64,000 nucleotides of DNA from Mycolicibacterium madagascariense (GTDB lineage: Bacteria; Actinomycetota; Actinomycetes; Mycobacteriales; Mycobacteriaceae), in contig NZ_AP022610.1 of NCBI RefSeq assembly GCF_010729665.1, positions 1,178,001 through 1,242,000 of the forward strand. The letters run 5' to 3'. Position 1 is the first letter of the stretch, and the number at the start of each line of letters is the position of its first letter. Position numbers and translations under genes: made by a program. Of the stretch, positions 18,017 through 28,126 are shown one piece after another. The notes beneath the pieces are model-generated. The model was not told where the DNA came from and searched no databases. It was given only the letters and a program-made list of their open reading frames with translations.

Positions 18017-18298
18017 ATGCCACGCAGCCTGAAGAAGGGCCCGTTCGTCGACGACCATCTGCTGAAGAAGGTCGACGTCCAGAACGAGAAGAACACCAAG
18101 CAGGTCATCAAGACCTGGTCGCGTCGGTCGACCATCATCCCCGACTTCATCGGTCACACCTTCGCCGTCCACGACGGCCGCAAGCACGTGCCGGTGTTCG
18201 TCTCGGAGGCGATGGTCGGGCACAAGCTGGGCGAGTTCGCCCCGACCCGCACGTTCAAGGGTCACATCAAGGACGACCGGAAAGCGAAGCGTCGGTAG
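18017..18298 (+). CDS. rpsS: 30S ribosomal protein S19
   Basis: A 93-residue S19 of the 30S head, forming a complex with S13. Starts [19 protein letters not shown] and carries the conserved [20 protein letters not shown] segment. ATG 12 bases after rplB with AGGAG upstream; two bases separate it from rplV. Confidence 0.98.
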   Translation: MPRSLKKGPFVDDHLLKKVDVQNEKNTKQVIKTWSRRSTIIPDFIGHTFAVHDGRKHVPVFVSEAMVGHKLGEFAPTRTFKGHIKDDRKAKRR

Positions 18299-18300
18299 AG

Positions 18301-18851
18301 ATGACTACAGCTACGACCGAATATCCGTCCGCGGTGGCCAAGGCGCGCTTCGTGCGCATCTCGGCCTCCAAGGCCCGACGGGTGATCGACCTGGTGCGCG
18401 GCAAGTCCGTCACCGAGGCCCTCGACATCCTCCGCTGGGCGCCGCAGGCCGCCAGTGAGCCGGTGGCCAAGGTGATCGCCAGTGCCGCGGCCAACGCGCA
18501 GAACAACGACGGGCTGGACCCGGCGACGCTGATCGTCGCATCGGTGTACGCCGACGAGGGCCCGACCGCCAAGCGCATCCGGCCGCGCGCGCAGGGTCGC
18601 GCGTACCGAATCCGCAAGCGCACCAGCCACATCACGGTGATCGTCGAGAGCCGTCCGGCCAAGGACAAGGGCGCCCGGGGCTCGGCCTCGGCGTCGTCGG
18701 CCAGGGCGCGTCGCGCGCAGGGCAGCAAGGCGGCGGCGACCGCGCCGGCGAAGAAGGCGCCCGCCAAGAAGGCTCCTGCCAAGAAGGCAGCTCCGACGAA
18801 GGCTTCGGCCCCAACCGCAGAGACCTCTGACTCGAAGGGAGGCTCGGAGTA

Positions 18852-18852
<1 letters not shown>
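18301..18852 (+). CDS. rplV: 50S ribosomal protein L22 with lysine/alanine-rich tail
   Basis: A 183-residue L22. The globular part and tunnel-lining beta hairpin occupy about residues 1-125 ([35 protein letters not shown]). Beyond it is a low-complexity tail with repeated AKKAP units, absent from short bacterial L22 proteins but common in mycobacteria. The hairpin is where macrolide resistance changes occur; none was assessed. ATG at 18301, two bases after rpsS. The TAG shares a base with the rpsC GTG. Confidence 0.97.
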
Positions 18853-19724
<872 letters not shown>

Positions 19725-19727
19725 ATC

Positions 19728-20144
19728 ATGCTGATTCCCCGCAAGGTCAAGCACCGCAAGCAGCACCACCCGAGGCAGCGTGGCATCGCCAGCGGCGGCA
19801 CCGCGGTCAGCTTCGGCGACTACGGCATCCAGGCTCTGGAGCACGCCTACGTCACCAACCGGCAGATCGAGTCCGCTCGTATCGCGATCAACCGCCACAT
19901 CAAGCGTGGCGGCAAGGTCTGGATCAACATCTTCCCGGACCGCCCGCTGACCAAGAAGCCCGCCGAGACCCGCATGGGTTCCGGTAAGGGCTCACCCGAG
20001 TGGTGGGTCGCGAACGTCAAGCCCGGTCGCGTGCTCTTCGAGATCAGCTACCCGGACGAGAAGATTGCCAAGGAGGCGCTGACCCGCGCCATCCACAAGC
20101 TGCCGATCAAGGCACGCATCATTACCCGAGAGGAGCAGTTCTGA
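19728..20144 (+). CDS. rplP: 50S ribosomal protein L16
   Basis: A 138-residue L16, which helps position tRNA in the A site. Family sequence [17 protein letters not shown], with AARI-type segment [23 protein letters not shown] and [21 protein letters not shown] three bases after rpsC; the stop shares one base with rpmC. Confidence 0.98.
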   Translation: MLIPRKVKHRKQHHPRQRGIASGGTAVSFGDYGIQALEHAYVTNRQIESARIAINRHIKRGGKVWINIFPDRPLTKKPAETRMGSGKGSPEWWVANVKPGRVLFEISYPDEKIAKEALTRAIHKLPIKARIITREEQF

Positions 20145-20377
20145 TGGCAGTGGGAACGTCGCCTGGCGAGCTGCGCGAGCTGACCGACGACGAGCTGGCC
20201 GCACGCGTCCGCGAGTCGAAGGAAGAGCTGTTCAACCTCCGGTTCCAGATGGCGACCGGCCAGTTGGCCAACAACCGTCGGCTCCGCGTCGTGCGCCAGG
20301 AGATCGCGCGCGTCTACACAGTGCTTCGTGAACGTGAACTGGGTCTGGCTTCCGGACCCGTTGGTGAGGATTCGTAA
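20144..20377 (+). CDS. rpmC: 50S ribosomal protein L29
   Basis: A 77-residue L29 next to L23 at the tunnel exit. Helical sequence [21 protein letters not shown] and [21 protein letters not shown] is diagnostic. ATG at 20144 overlaps the rplP TGA, and its TAA overlaps the rpsQ ATG, so it is translationally coupled on both sides. Confidence 0.97.
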   Translation: MAVGTSPGELRELTDDELAARVRESKEELFNLRFQMATGQLANNRRLRVVRQEIARVYTVLRERELGLASGPVGEDS

Positions 20378-20682
20378 TGGCAGACCAGAAGACCGAGAAG
20401 GGTCCGGCGTACACCCCGCCGACCGAGCGGCCGCGCAACCGTCGCAAGACGCGCATCGGCTACGTCGTGAGCGACAAGATGCAGAAGACCATCGTGGTGG
20501 AGCTCGAAGAGCGCACCAAGCACCCGCTCTACGGCAAGATCATCCGGACCACGACCAAGGTCAAGGCCCACGACGAGAACGGCCTCGCCGGGATCGGCGA
20601 CCGCGTGTCGCTGATGGAGACGCGCCCGTTGTCGGCCACGAAGCGCTGGCGCCTCGTCGAGATCCTCGAGCGCGCGAAGTAG
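20377..20682 (+). CDS. rpsQ: 30S ribosomal protein S17
   Basis: A 101-residue S17, a primary 16S rRNA binding protein, last gene of the S10 operon. Core sequence [23 protein letters not shown] and [19 protein letters not shown]. About 25 extra N-terminal residues precede the core, as in other mycobacteria. A strong terminator follows 22 bases after the stop. Confidence 0.98.
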   Translation: MADQKTEKGPAYTPPTERPRNRRKTRIGYVVSDKMQKTIVVELEERTKHPLYGKIIRTTTKVKAHDENGLAGIGDRVSLMETRPLSATKRWRLVEILERAK

Positions 20683-20704
20683 CCTTCCGCACGTAGATCG
20701 CACG

Positions 20705-20744
20705 AAGAACCCCCGTACGCCACCGGCGTCCGGGGGTTCTTTCG
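20705..20744 (+). terminator. S10 operon terminator
   Basis: AAGAACCCCCG (20705-20715) pairs perfectly with CGGGGGTTCTT (20731-20741), an 11-bp stem with loop of 15 bases, running into TTTCG. It is the clearest intrinsic terminator in the window and separates the S10 operon from the cyclic-di-GMP genes. Confidence 0.92.
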
Positions 20745-21102
20745 TCGGGTCAGGGCCCTACCGTTGGGTAACGTTGCTGCTGCTGTGCCTGGGTCAGGTG
20801 TTGCAGTCGGAATTTGCACCTTCGGATAATTTTGGCAAACACGGATTGTTCGTTAGGTGACCAGCGATTGATGGCATAACATCAAACGATGTTCCGAGGG
20901 GCAGCCCATCGCCTGGTCCGGAGTAAAGCCCTTCAAACGGTTATTCTGTTTCAACGGCTTGACGCACGAGATTAACTGTTGTGTCCTGCAATCAGGTGCC
21001 GGCGGTGGGGTGGGTGATTCGTCGGCCCGGGTGCCGCCCCATCAGCAGGCCCGCCGGCCGGGGGCTGCGTGGCTGCCGGAGTTCGAGGAAGGCGGAAGTC
21101 GG
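20745..21102 (+). other. AT-richer intergenic region before the EAL gene
   Basis: About 360 bases with lower GC than the surroundings, especially 20815-20960. A TATTCT at 20942-20947 is a possible -10 box but has no good -35. The reading frame of the EAL gene is open back to a TTG at 20959, so part of this stretch may be coding. No repeat, RNA gene or clear hairpin beyond the terminator was seen. Confidence 0.4.
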
Positions 21103-22356
21103 TTGAGCGCCAACGGGGTCCGTTGGGACGTGGGCGATGATCGCCTCGACCTCGACGACGCCGTTACCGGAGAAGGCGTGGCGCCGGTCTTCCAGCCCAT
21201 CGTGTCGCTGCCCGCGCGCACCACGGTCGGATTCGAGGCGCTGGCGCGTTGGCCGGGCCAGCCCCACCTCGGCCCGCAGTCGGTCTTCGCCTACGCCGAG
21301 GCCACCCATCGCGTCACCGAGCTCGACCGGATGTGCATCGACCGCGCCGTCGACGGCGCGCTGCGCGGCGGACTCCCCGAGGGTGCACTGCTGGGAGTGA
21401 ACTCCGAACCAGCGAGCGACTACACCGGCCGAGCCGACAGCGAGATCCTGCAGCGCGGACACGAGAAGTTCGCGCTGGTCTTCGAACTCACCGAACGCAA
21501 TCTGCTCGATCACCTGCCGACGCTGCTGCGCAAGGTCGCGGCCCTGCGCGCCGACGGCATCGCCATCGCGCTCGACGACATCGGCGCGAATCCAGAGTCG
21601 TTGGCGCTGTTGGACATCGTCTGCCCCGAGGTCATCAAGCTCGCCATGAACCTGATCCAGGCGCCCCCGACCGTGGACATCGCCAGGACCGCCGCGGCGA
21701 TCATGGCCCACCGCGAACGGCACGGCACACTGATCGTCGCCGAGGGCATCGAGACCGAGCAGCACTACGAGCAGGCACTGGCGTGGGGAGCCACGCTGGG
21801 ACAGGGCTTCCTCTTCGGTCGGCCCGCCCCGCTACCGGCCGACACCCACACCGCCCGGTGGTCGGCGCCCGTCGTCCCGTCCTGTGACACGCAGACCTGC
21901 GCCACCCCCTTCGACCTGATCGCCGAGGACCCGTCGCTGCGGACCGCCACCCGGCGCACCCTGGCCGCGATCTCCGAGCACCTCGAGGACCAGGCCCGCA
22001 GCTCGACGGACACGCCGATGGTCCTGACGGCACTGCAGGAGGGCATCCACTTCGGTCCCACCCTGCGCGACCGGTACGGCGTGCTGGCCAAGACGTGCCC
22101 CCTGGTCGCGGTCTTCGGCAGGCATCTCGGCGACGGCGCACCGTCCGGCGTGCGCGCCGTCGAGCTCGCAGCCGACGACCCCCTGGCCGATCAGTGGGCC
22201 GTCCTCACGATCGGCCCGCACACGGCGGCGGCGCTCATCGCGCGCGAGCGGCCCGGACCGGCGACCGCGCGGGACCGTCACTTCGACTTCGTGGTGACCC
22301 ACGACCGCGCCGTCATCACCGCAGCCGCCGTCGCGCTGCTGAAGAGGGTGCCGTGA
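21103..22356 (+). CDS. EAL-domain protein with C-terminal DICT domain
   Basis: Cyclic-di-GMP phosphodiesterase-type protein, 417 residues from the TTG at 21103. The EAL domain covers about residues 22-260. Key sites are seen: FEALARW (the EAL motif), the Asn in LLGVNSEP, FELTERN, LDDIGAN in place of DDFG, the Lys in EVIKLAM where KID is usual, IVAEGIE and GQGFLFGRP. Most metal and catalytic residues are thus kept. The rest is a DICT sensory domain (LAAISEHLEDQARSS to ARERPGP), typical next to c-di-GMP and two-component proteins. The start is uncertain: TTG at 20959 would add 48 residues; 21103 is chosen because GAGGAAGGCGG precedes it. It is followed at once by the GGDEF gene. Confidence 0.82.
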   Translation: MSANGVRWDVGDDRLDLDDAVTGEGVAPVFQPIVSLPARTTVGFEALARWPGQPHLGPQSVFAYAEATHRVTELDRMCIDRAVDGALRGGLPEGALLGVNSEPASDYTGRADSEILQRGHEKFALVFELTERNLLDHLPTLLRKVAALRADGIAIALDDIGANPESLALLDIVCPEVIKLAMNLIQAPPTVDIARTAAAIMAHRERHGTLIVAEGIETEQHYEQALAWGATLGQGFLFGRPAPLPADTHTARWSAPVVPSCDTQTCATPFDLIAEDPSLRTATRRTLAAISEHLEDQARSSTDTPMVLTALQEGIHFGPTLRDRYGVLAKTCPLVAVFGRHLGDGAPSGVRAVELAADDPLADQWAVLTIGPHTAAALIARERPGPATARDRHFDFVVTHDRAVITAAAVALLKRVP

Positions 22357-22387
22357 TGACCCGACGCCACGGCGACGATCCGGACGC

Positions 22388-24136
22388 GTGAGCCCGATGG
22401 AGAATCCCGGTCCCGGCACGTTCGACGACGGAAGTCTCCGTCGTGGCGGCCGTGCGGAGGACGACCCCTTCCGGCGGCTGGTCGATCGCAGTCCCGACGG
22501 CATCGTCGTGCATCGCAACGGGCGCATCGTCTATGCGAACCTGACCGCGGTGCGCTGGGTCGGCGCGCAGTACGCCGACCAGGTCCGCGGCCGCCCGCTC
22601 GTCGAGTTCCTGCACCCCGACTCCGTCGAGCCGGTGCTCACGCGGATGGCGGCCCTGCGCAACGAGGGCGACGCCACCCGCGCGTCGGAGGGCGTGCTGG
22701 TGCGATTGGATGGCACCACGCTCAACGTCGAGGCCGTCACCGCGCTCACGACGTGGGAGGACAGCCCGGCCTATCACGTCACGCTGCGCGACCTGACCTT
22801 CGTGCGGACCGCGCAGCGCAGCCTGCGCTACCAGGCCTCACTCGTCGACAAGGTCGGCGTCGCGATCATCGCCACCACGGTCACCGGTCTGGTGACCAAG
22901 TGGAACCGCGCCGCCGAGATCGTCTACCAGCGGCCCGCGGCGACCGCCCTGGCGCTGCCGATCGACGTCGCCGTCGGGGCTCCCCTCGACCCCGCCGCGA
23001 TCGTCGACGCCGGCGGCGACGCGCTGGCCACCCACCACACCGCCGACGGCCAGCCGCTGACGGTCCGGGTCTCGGTGGCGAAGCTGGACACCGGCTACGC
23101 GCTGGTATGTACCGACGAGACCAAGTCCCATGGCGTGGAACGACTTCTGCGTCGCATCGTCAACTCCCTCGACGAGGGGATCCTGGTCGTCGACCGCACG
23201 GGAGGAGTCACGTCGGCGAACCCGGCCGCCGAGCGGATCCTCGGGCTGCCCGCCGCCGAGATCATGGCCGGCGAGGGCCGCGCCGTCCACTCGATCCCGT
23301 TCTTCGGCGCGGACCGCCGCCCCATCGACCCCCGTGACAACCCGATCGCCGAGACCGTGCGGACCGGAAAGCCGTGCCAGGGCGTCATCGTCGGCATCGA
23401 CCGCGCCGACGACCGACGGACGTGGCTGAGGGTGAGTTGTCGTCCGCTCGACAGCGACCACCGCTACGGCACCGCCACCCTGGTGTCGTTCTCCGACATC
23501 ACCGCCGAGCAGATGGCGCGCGAACGGCTCACCTACCGCGCGACGCACGACGCGCTGACGGGGCTGCCGAACCGGCCCGCGGTACTCAACCACATCTCCG
23601 ATTCGCTTCGCGCACAAGGAGATCGGCGGCTCGGTGCCGTCCTGTTCATCGATCTGGACAACCTGAAGGCCATCAACGACTCGCTTGGCCACGACTCCGG
23701 TGACGAACTGCTGCAGAGCGTCGCGAACTGCCTGCGCGCCGCGGTCGGCCCCAACGACGTGGTCGGCCGCCTCGGCGGCGACGAGTTCGTCACGCTGGTC
23801 GCCGGTGACACCGGACCCGCCGAGATCGCCGAATTCACCAGTCGGCTGGAGCGAAGCCTGTCCGAGCCCATGGTGCTCGGCGCCGCCACCGTGCGCACGC
23901 AGGCGAGCATCGGCGTCACCGTCGTCTCACCCCGCGACCCCCGCAGCGCCGTGGAGATCCTGCGCGACGCCGACTCCGCCATGTACGAGACGAAGGCCAA
24001 GCGGCGCCGCCGCGTCAACCACGACCCGGCCGGTGCCGATCGCCGCGCCGGGGCGGGGGAGCCGTCGCCGAGCCGCAACGGCACCCCGCGCTCCGGCAGC
24101 CGGCGTCCGCTGCGCCGCGTCGACGGCACCAGGTGA
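22388..24136 (+). CDS. diguanylate cyclase with three PAS-like domains
   Basis: A 582-residue putative diguanylate cyclase without membrane segments. PAS-like domains lie at about residues 20-140 (FRRLVDRSPDGIVVHRNGRI), 150-240 (VGVAIIATTVTGLVTKWNRAA) and 250-375 (IVNSLDEGILVVDRTGG). The GGDEF domain (about 385-545) has an intact GGDEF in GRLGGDEFVTL and the nucleotide-site DLDNLKAINDSLGHDSGDE. The RxxD product-inhibition site is absent: the equivalent residues read GPND. A basic low-complexity tail ends the protein. GTG at 22388 is used; ATG at 22397 is equally likely. With the EAL gene it makes a synthesis/breakdown pair. Confidence 0.9.
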   Translation: MSPMENPGPGTFDDGSLRRGGRAEDDPFRRLVDRSPDGIVVHRNGRIVYANLTAVRWVGAQYADQVRGRPLVEFLHPDSVEPVLTRMAALRNEGDATRASEGVLVRLDGTTLNVEAVTALTTWEDSPAYHVTLRDLTFVRTAQRSLRYQASLVDKVGVAIIATTVTGLVTKWNRAAEIVYQRPAATALALPIDVAVGAPLDPAAIVDAGGDALATHHTADGQPLTVRVSVAKLDTGYALVCTDETKSHGVERLLRRIVNSLDEGILVVDRTGGVTSANPAAERILGLPAAEIMAGEGRAVHSIPFFGADRRPIDPRDNPIAETVRTGKPCQGVIVGIDRADDRRTWLRVSCRPLDSDHRYGTATLVSFSDITAEQMARERLTYRATHDALTGLPNRPAVLNHISDSLRAQGDRRLGAVLFIDLDNLKAINDSLGHDSGDELLQSVANCLRAAVGPNDVVGRLGGDEFVTLVAGDTGPAEIAEFTSRLERSLSEPMVLGAATVRTQASIGVTVVSPRDPRSAVEILRDADSAMYETKAKRRRRVNHDPAGADRRAGAGEPSPSRNGTPRSGSRRPLRRVDGTR

Positions 24137-24169
24137 GCGGTTGCCGCGGCGTCGGCGGACGAGGGTGCG

Positions 24170-24185
24170 GAACGTTCTGACGTTC
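24170..24185. promoter_or_regulatory. palindrome upstream of the sulfatase gene
   Basis: GAACGT-TCTG-ACGTTC, perfect 6-bp arms with a 4-base spacer, 90 bases before the sulfatase ATG and 34 after the GGDEF gene. TACGCT at 24211-24216 could be a -10 box. The palindrome may be an operator or a short terminator stem; there is no U-tract. Confidence 0.4.
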
Positions 24186-24274
24186 AGGTCAATTTCCCAC
24201 TGTGCCGGTGTACGCTCGGGCGCGTCCGTACCCGATGCGGACCGGTGCCCTTGGCGAGTGAGGCGACGAGAAAC

Positions 24275-26623
24275 ATGCGTGAATTCAACGGCACGATCAA
24301 GCTGGACATCCGCGACTCGGAGCCCGACTGGGGTCCCTACGCCGCCCCCACCGCGCCCGCGGGTGCGCCCAACGTCCTCTACCTCGTCTGGGACGACACG
24401 GGAATCGCGACGTGGGACTGCTTCGGCGGACTCGTCCGGATGCCCGCCATGAGCCGCATCGCCGAACGGGGCGTGCGGCTTTCGCAGTTCCACACCACCG
24501 CCCTGTGCTCCCCGACGAGGGCGTCACTGCTGACCGGGCGCAACCCCACCACGGTGGGCATGGCGACCATCGAGGAATTCACCGACGGGTTCCCCAACTG
24601 CAACGGCCGCATCCCGCAGGACACCGCGCTGCTCTCCGAGGTCCTGGCCGAGCGCGGGTACAACACCTACTGCGTCGGCAAGTGGCACCTCACCCCGCTC
24701 GAGGAATCGAATCTGGCAGCCACCAAACGGCATTGGCCGCTCAGTCGCGGTTTCGAACGGTTCTACGGATTCATGGGCGGCGAGACCGACCAGTGGTATC
24801 CGGAGCTCGTCTACGACAACCATCCCGTCGCGCCGCCCGCCACCCCCGAGGAGGGCTACCACCTCTCGAAGGACTTGGCGGACAAGACCATCGAATTCAT
24901 TCGCGACGCCAAGGTCATCGCCCCGGACAAGCCGTGGTTCAGCTATCTGTGCCCCGGCGCCGGGCACGCGCCGCACCACGTCTTCTCGGAATGGGCCGAC
25001 CAGTACGCGGGTGTCTTCGACATGGGCTACGAGGCCTACCGCGACGTCGTCCTGGAGAACCAGAAGCGGCTGGGCATCGTGCCGCCGGACACCGAATTGT
25101 CGCCCATCAACCCGTATCTCGACGTCACCGGACCCAACGGTGAGCCCTGGCCGGCCCAGGACACCGTGCGGCCGTGGGACACCCTCGACGACGACGAGAA
25201 GCGGTTGTTCAGCCGGATGGCCGAGGTGTTCGCCGGCTTCCTGTCCTACACCGACGCCCAGATCGGGCGCGTGCTGGACTATTTGGAGGAATCGGGTCAG
25301 CTGGACGACACGATCATCGTCGTCATCTCCGACAACGGCGCCAGCGGCGAGGGCGGGCCGAACGGCTCGGTCAACGAGAACAAGTTCTTCAACGGCTACA
25401 TCGACACCGTCGAGGAGAGCATGCGCTTCTTCGACGACCTCGGCGGCCCGGACACCTACAACCACTATCCGATCGGCTGGGCGATGGCGTTCAACACGCC
25501 GTACAAGCTCTTCAAGCGCTACGCCTCGCACGAGGGCGGCATCGCCGACACGGCGATCGTGTCCTGGCCCAACGGAATCGACGCCCACGGCGAGATCCGC
25601 GATCACTACGTCAACGTCTGTGACGTCACCCCGACCATCTACGATCTGCTGGACATCACGCCGCCCGACGAGGTCGCGGGCATTGCGCAGAAACCGCTCG
25701 ACGGGGTGAGTTTCGCTGCGGCCCTTCGTGATTCGACAGCCGACACGGGCAAGGACACCCAGTTCTACACGATGCTGGGCACCCGCGGCATCTGGCACCG
25801 GGGGTGGTTCGCCAACACCGTGCACGCCGCGAGCCCGGCCGGCTGGTCGCACTTCGACGACGACCGCTGGGAGCTCTTCCACATCGAGACCGACCGCAGC
25901 CAGTGCCACGACCTCGCCGCCGAGCAGCCCGAGAAGCTGGAGGAGCTGAAGGCGCTGTGGTTCGCCGAGGCCGCCAAGTACCAGGGCCTGCCGCTGGGGG
26001 ATCTGAACATCTTCGAGACGATCGGCCGCTTCCGCCCGTACCTGTCGGTGGACCGGACGAGCTTCACCTACTACCCCGACTCCGCCGAGGTCGGTGTCGG
26101 TGCGGCGGTCTCGCTCAGCGGCCAGTCCTTCTCGGTGCTGGCCGAGGTCACCGTCGACACCGCGGACGCCCAGGGCGTGTTGTTCAAACACGGCGCGGGC
26201 CACGGTGGCCACGTGCTGTTCGTCAAGGACGGTCACCTGCAGTACGTCTACAACTTCATGGGGGAGGACGAGCAGGCCGTCTCGGCGCCCGACCCCATCC
26301 CGTTGGGAGAGCACGTGTTCGGGGTGGCCTACGCGCGCACCGGCACGGTCGAGGGGAGTCACACCCCGCTGGGGGACGTATCGCTGTTCGTCGACGGCCA
26401 GCAGGTCGCGACCAGAGCGGGCGTGCGTGCGCATCCCGGCAGCTTCGGCCTGGCCGGCGGCGGCGTCGCCGTCGGACGCAACGGGGGTCAGGCGGTGTCG
26501 CGCGCCTACACCGCGCCGTTCGACTTCACCGGCGGCACGATCGCCAAGGTGATCGTCGACGTCTCCGGCACGCCCTACCTCGACACCGAACGGGAACTGG
26601 CCAAGGCGTTCTCGAAGGACTGA
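24275..26623 (+). CDS. atsA: arylsulfatase AtsA
   Basis: A 782-residue type I sulfatase that hydrolyses sulfate esters. The formylglycine signature CSPTRASLLTG is near residue 72, where the Cys is oxidised to formylglycine by the downstream FGE. Metal ligands include VWDDTGIATWDC near the N-terminus and ISDNGASGEGG (about 364). The C-terminal 150 residues form a beta-rich region, lectin-like in appearance (SVLAEVTVDTADAQGVLFKHG), as in M. tuberculosis AtsA. No signal peptide is visible, so it is probably cytosolic. ATG at 24275 chosen; GTG at 24245 would add ten residues without a good ribosome-binding site. Lies between S10 and spc operons as in M. tuberculosis. Confidence 0.94.
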   Translation: MREFNGTIKLDIRDSEPDWGPYAAPTAPAGAPNVLYLVWDDTGIATWDCFGGLVRMPAMSRIAERGVRLSQFHTTALCSPTRASLLTGRNPTTVGMATIEEFTDGFPNCNGRIPQDTALLSEVLAERGYNTYCVGKWHLTPLEESNLAATKRHWPLSRGFERFYGFMGGETDQWYPELVYDNHPVAPPATPEEGYHLSKDLADKTIEFIRDAKVIAPDKPWFSYLCPGAGHAPHHVFSEWADQYAGVFDMGYEAYRDVVLENQKRLGIVPPDTELSPINPYLDVTGPNGEPWPAQDTVRPWDTLDDDEKRLFSRMAEVFAGFLSYTDAQIGRVLDYLEESGQLDDTIIVVISDNGASGEGGPNGSVNENKFFNGYIDTVEESMRFFDDLGGPDTYNHYPIGWAMAFNTPYKLFKRYASHEGGIADTAIVSWPNGIDAHGEIRDHYVNVCDVTPTIYDLLDITPPDEVAGIAQKPLDGVSFAAALRDSTADTGKDTQFYTMLGTRGIWHRGWFANTVHAASPAGWSHFDDDRWELFHIETDRSQCHDLAAEQPEKLEELKALWFAEAAKYQGLPLGDLNIFETIGRFRPYLSVDRTSFTYYPDSAEVGVGAAVSLSGQSFSVLAEVTVDTADAQGVLFKHGAGHGGHVLFVKDGHLQYVYNFMGEDEQAVSAPDPIPLGEHVFGVAYARTGTVEGSHTPLGDVSLFVDGQQVATRAGVRAHPGSFGLAGGGVAVGRNGGQAVSRAYTAPFDFTGGTIAKVIVDVSGTPYLDTERELAKAFSKD

Positions 26624-26647
26624 CGCGCTCGGCCTACCCTGGCGACC

Positions 26648-27520
26648 ATGCTGACGGAGCTGATCGCGCTGCCCGGCGGGACGTTCCAGATGGGTTCGAC
26701 GGCCTTCTATCCCGAGGAGTCACCCGTCCATCCGGTGACCGTCGCGCCCTTCGCGATCGAACGCCACCCCGTGACCAACGCGCAGTACGCCCGCTTCGTC
26801 GAGGAGACCGGCTACGTGACAGTGGCCGAACGTCCGCTGGACCCGGCCGCCTACCCGGGCGTCGCCGCCGCCGACCTGGTGCCCGGCGCGCTGGTGTTTC
26901 GGCCCACCGCGGGGCCCGTCGATCTGCGCAACTGGCGGCAGTGGTGGGACTGGGCCCCCGGCGCGTCGTGGCGGGCACCGTTCGGGTCGGGCAGCTCCGT
27001 CGACGACCGCCCCGACCACCCCGTCGTGCAGGTGTCCTACGTCGACGCCGCCGCCTACGCGCAGTGGGCGGGCCGACGGCTGCCGACCGAGGCCGAGTGG
27101 GAGTACGCCGCGCGCGGCGGGGCGGCGACGACCTACCCGTGGGGTGAGGACGCGTCCCCCGGCGGCGAACTCATGACCAACACGTGGCAGGGCCGCTTCC
27201 CCTACCGCAACGACGGTGCGCGGGGCTGGGTGGGCACGTCACCGGTCGGCACGTTCCCGGCCAACGGCTTCGGGCTGGCCGACATGATCGGCAACGTGTG
27301 GGAGTGGACGGCGACGCGGTATTCGGCGAGGCACCGGAAGGCAGAAGCGCAGGGCTGCTGTCCGGCCGGCAGCGAACCGGACCCTCAGGTCAATCAAACG
27401 CTCAAGGGCGGCTCCCACCTGTGTGCCCCCGAGTACTGCCATCGCTACCGCCCGTCGGCGCGGTCGTCGCAGTCGCAGGACAGCGCCACGACGCACATCG
27501 GCTTTCGCTGCGTCGCGTAG
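26648..27520 (+). CDS. formylglycine-generating enzyme
   Basis: A 290-residue FGE/SUMF1-family protein that oxidises the Cys of CxPxR in sulfatases to formylglycine, using copper and oxygen. The domain starts with ALPGGTFQMGS and contains PTEAEWEYAARGG and MIGNVWEWT. The two active-site cysteines are in GGSHLCAPEYCHRYRPSAR (about residues 263-281). It is surely the maturase of the sulfatase 24 bases upstream. TACCCT (26635-26640) lies seven bases before the ATG with no ribosome-binding site, so a leaderless transcript is likely in addition to read-through. Confidence 0.95.
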   Translation: MLTELIALPGGTFQMGSTAFYPEESPVHPVTVAPFAIERHPVTNAQYARFVEETGYVTVAERPLDPAAYPGVAAADLVPGALVFRPTAGPVDLRNWRQWWDWAPGASWRAPFGSGSSVDDRPDHPVVQVSYVDAAAYAQWAGRRLPTEAEWEYAARGGAATTYPWGEDASPGGELMTNTWQGRFPYRNDGARGWVGTSPVGTFPANGFGLADMIGNVWEWTATRYSARHRKAEAQGCCPAGSEPDPQVNQTLKGGSHLCAPEYCHRYRPSARSSQSQDSATTHIGFRCVA

Positions 27521-27601
27521 GCGTGTAGGCCCCGCGAACGTCGCTCCGCACGCGGCGTGTCGCCCGCAGACGCGCACCGTCGCGGGGAATCGCGGCGCGA
27601 T

Positions 27602-27630
27602 TTGGTGCATTGCCCGGGCCCACCTACTAT
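27602..27630 (+). promoter_or_regulatory. predicted SigA promoter of the spc operon
   Basis: -35 TTGGTG (27602-27607) and -10 TACTAT (27625-27630), spacer 17 bases. The following leader to rplN is about 120 bases; it begins with GGGTTGCCTTG (27635-27645), identical to the S10 leader, then has a stem GGCTG/CAGCC at about 27657-27677. Upstream, CCCCGCGA (27530-27537) and TCGCGGGG (27580-27587) could form a stem ending the FGE transcript, but the loop is long. No gene lies in 27521-27757. Confidence 0.65.
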
Positions 27631-27757
27631 GTAGGGGTTGCCTTGGGCAGACCTCGGCTGACCGTTCCGGCCAGCCCTGCGTGCCGTTCGGTGACGAAGA
27701 CCGCGTACGACGAGCAGTTGGTGCTGTTCGTCGTGCACACGAATCGAGGAGATCTTA

Positions 27758-28126
27758 GTGATTCAGCAGGAATCGCGGCTCAAGATCGCCGACAACACGG
27801 GCGCCAAGGAGATCTTGTGCATCCGGGTGCTCGGTGGCTCGGGTAGGCGTTACGCCGGCATCGGCGATGTCATCGTGGCGACCGTCAAGGACGCCATCCC
27901 CGGTGGCAACATCAAGAAGGGCGAGGTCGTCAAGGCCGTCATCGTGCGCACCGTCAAGGAGCGCCGCCGGGCCGACGGCAGCTACATCAAGTTCGACGAG
28001 AACGCCGCCGTCATCATCAAGCCCGACAACGACCCGCGCGGCACCCGCATCTTCGGGCCGGTCGGTCGTGAGCTGCGCGAGAAGCGCTTCATGAAGATCG
28101 TTTCGCTGGCCCCGGAGGTGCTGTAA
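27758..28126 (+). CDS. rplN: 50S ribosomal protein L14
   Basis: A 122-residue L14, first gene of the spc operon, lying at the subunit interface. Family sequence [27 protein letters not shown] and [15 protein letters not shown] is diagnostic. GTG start after GAGGAGATCTTA. L14 is the docking site of the silencing factor RsfS in other bacteria. The stop directly abuts the rplX ATG. Confidence 0.98.
   Translation: MIQQESRLKIADNTGAKEILCIRVLGGSGRRYAGIGDVIVATVKDAIPGGNIKKGEVVKAVIVRTVKERRRADGSYIKFDENAAVIIKPDNDPRGTRIFGPVGRELREKRFMKIVSLAPEVL

Noticed and set aside
20959..21102. TTG start that would lengthen the EAL protein by 48 residues
   Set aside because: No ribosome-binding site precedes it and the added residues show no domain; retained only as an alternative.
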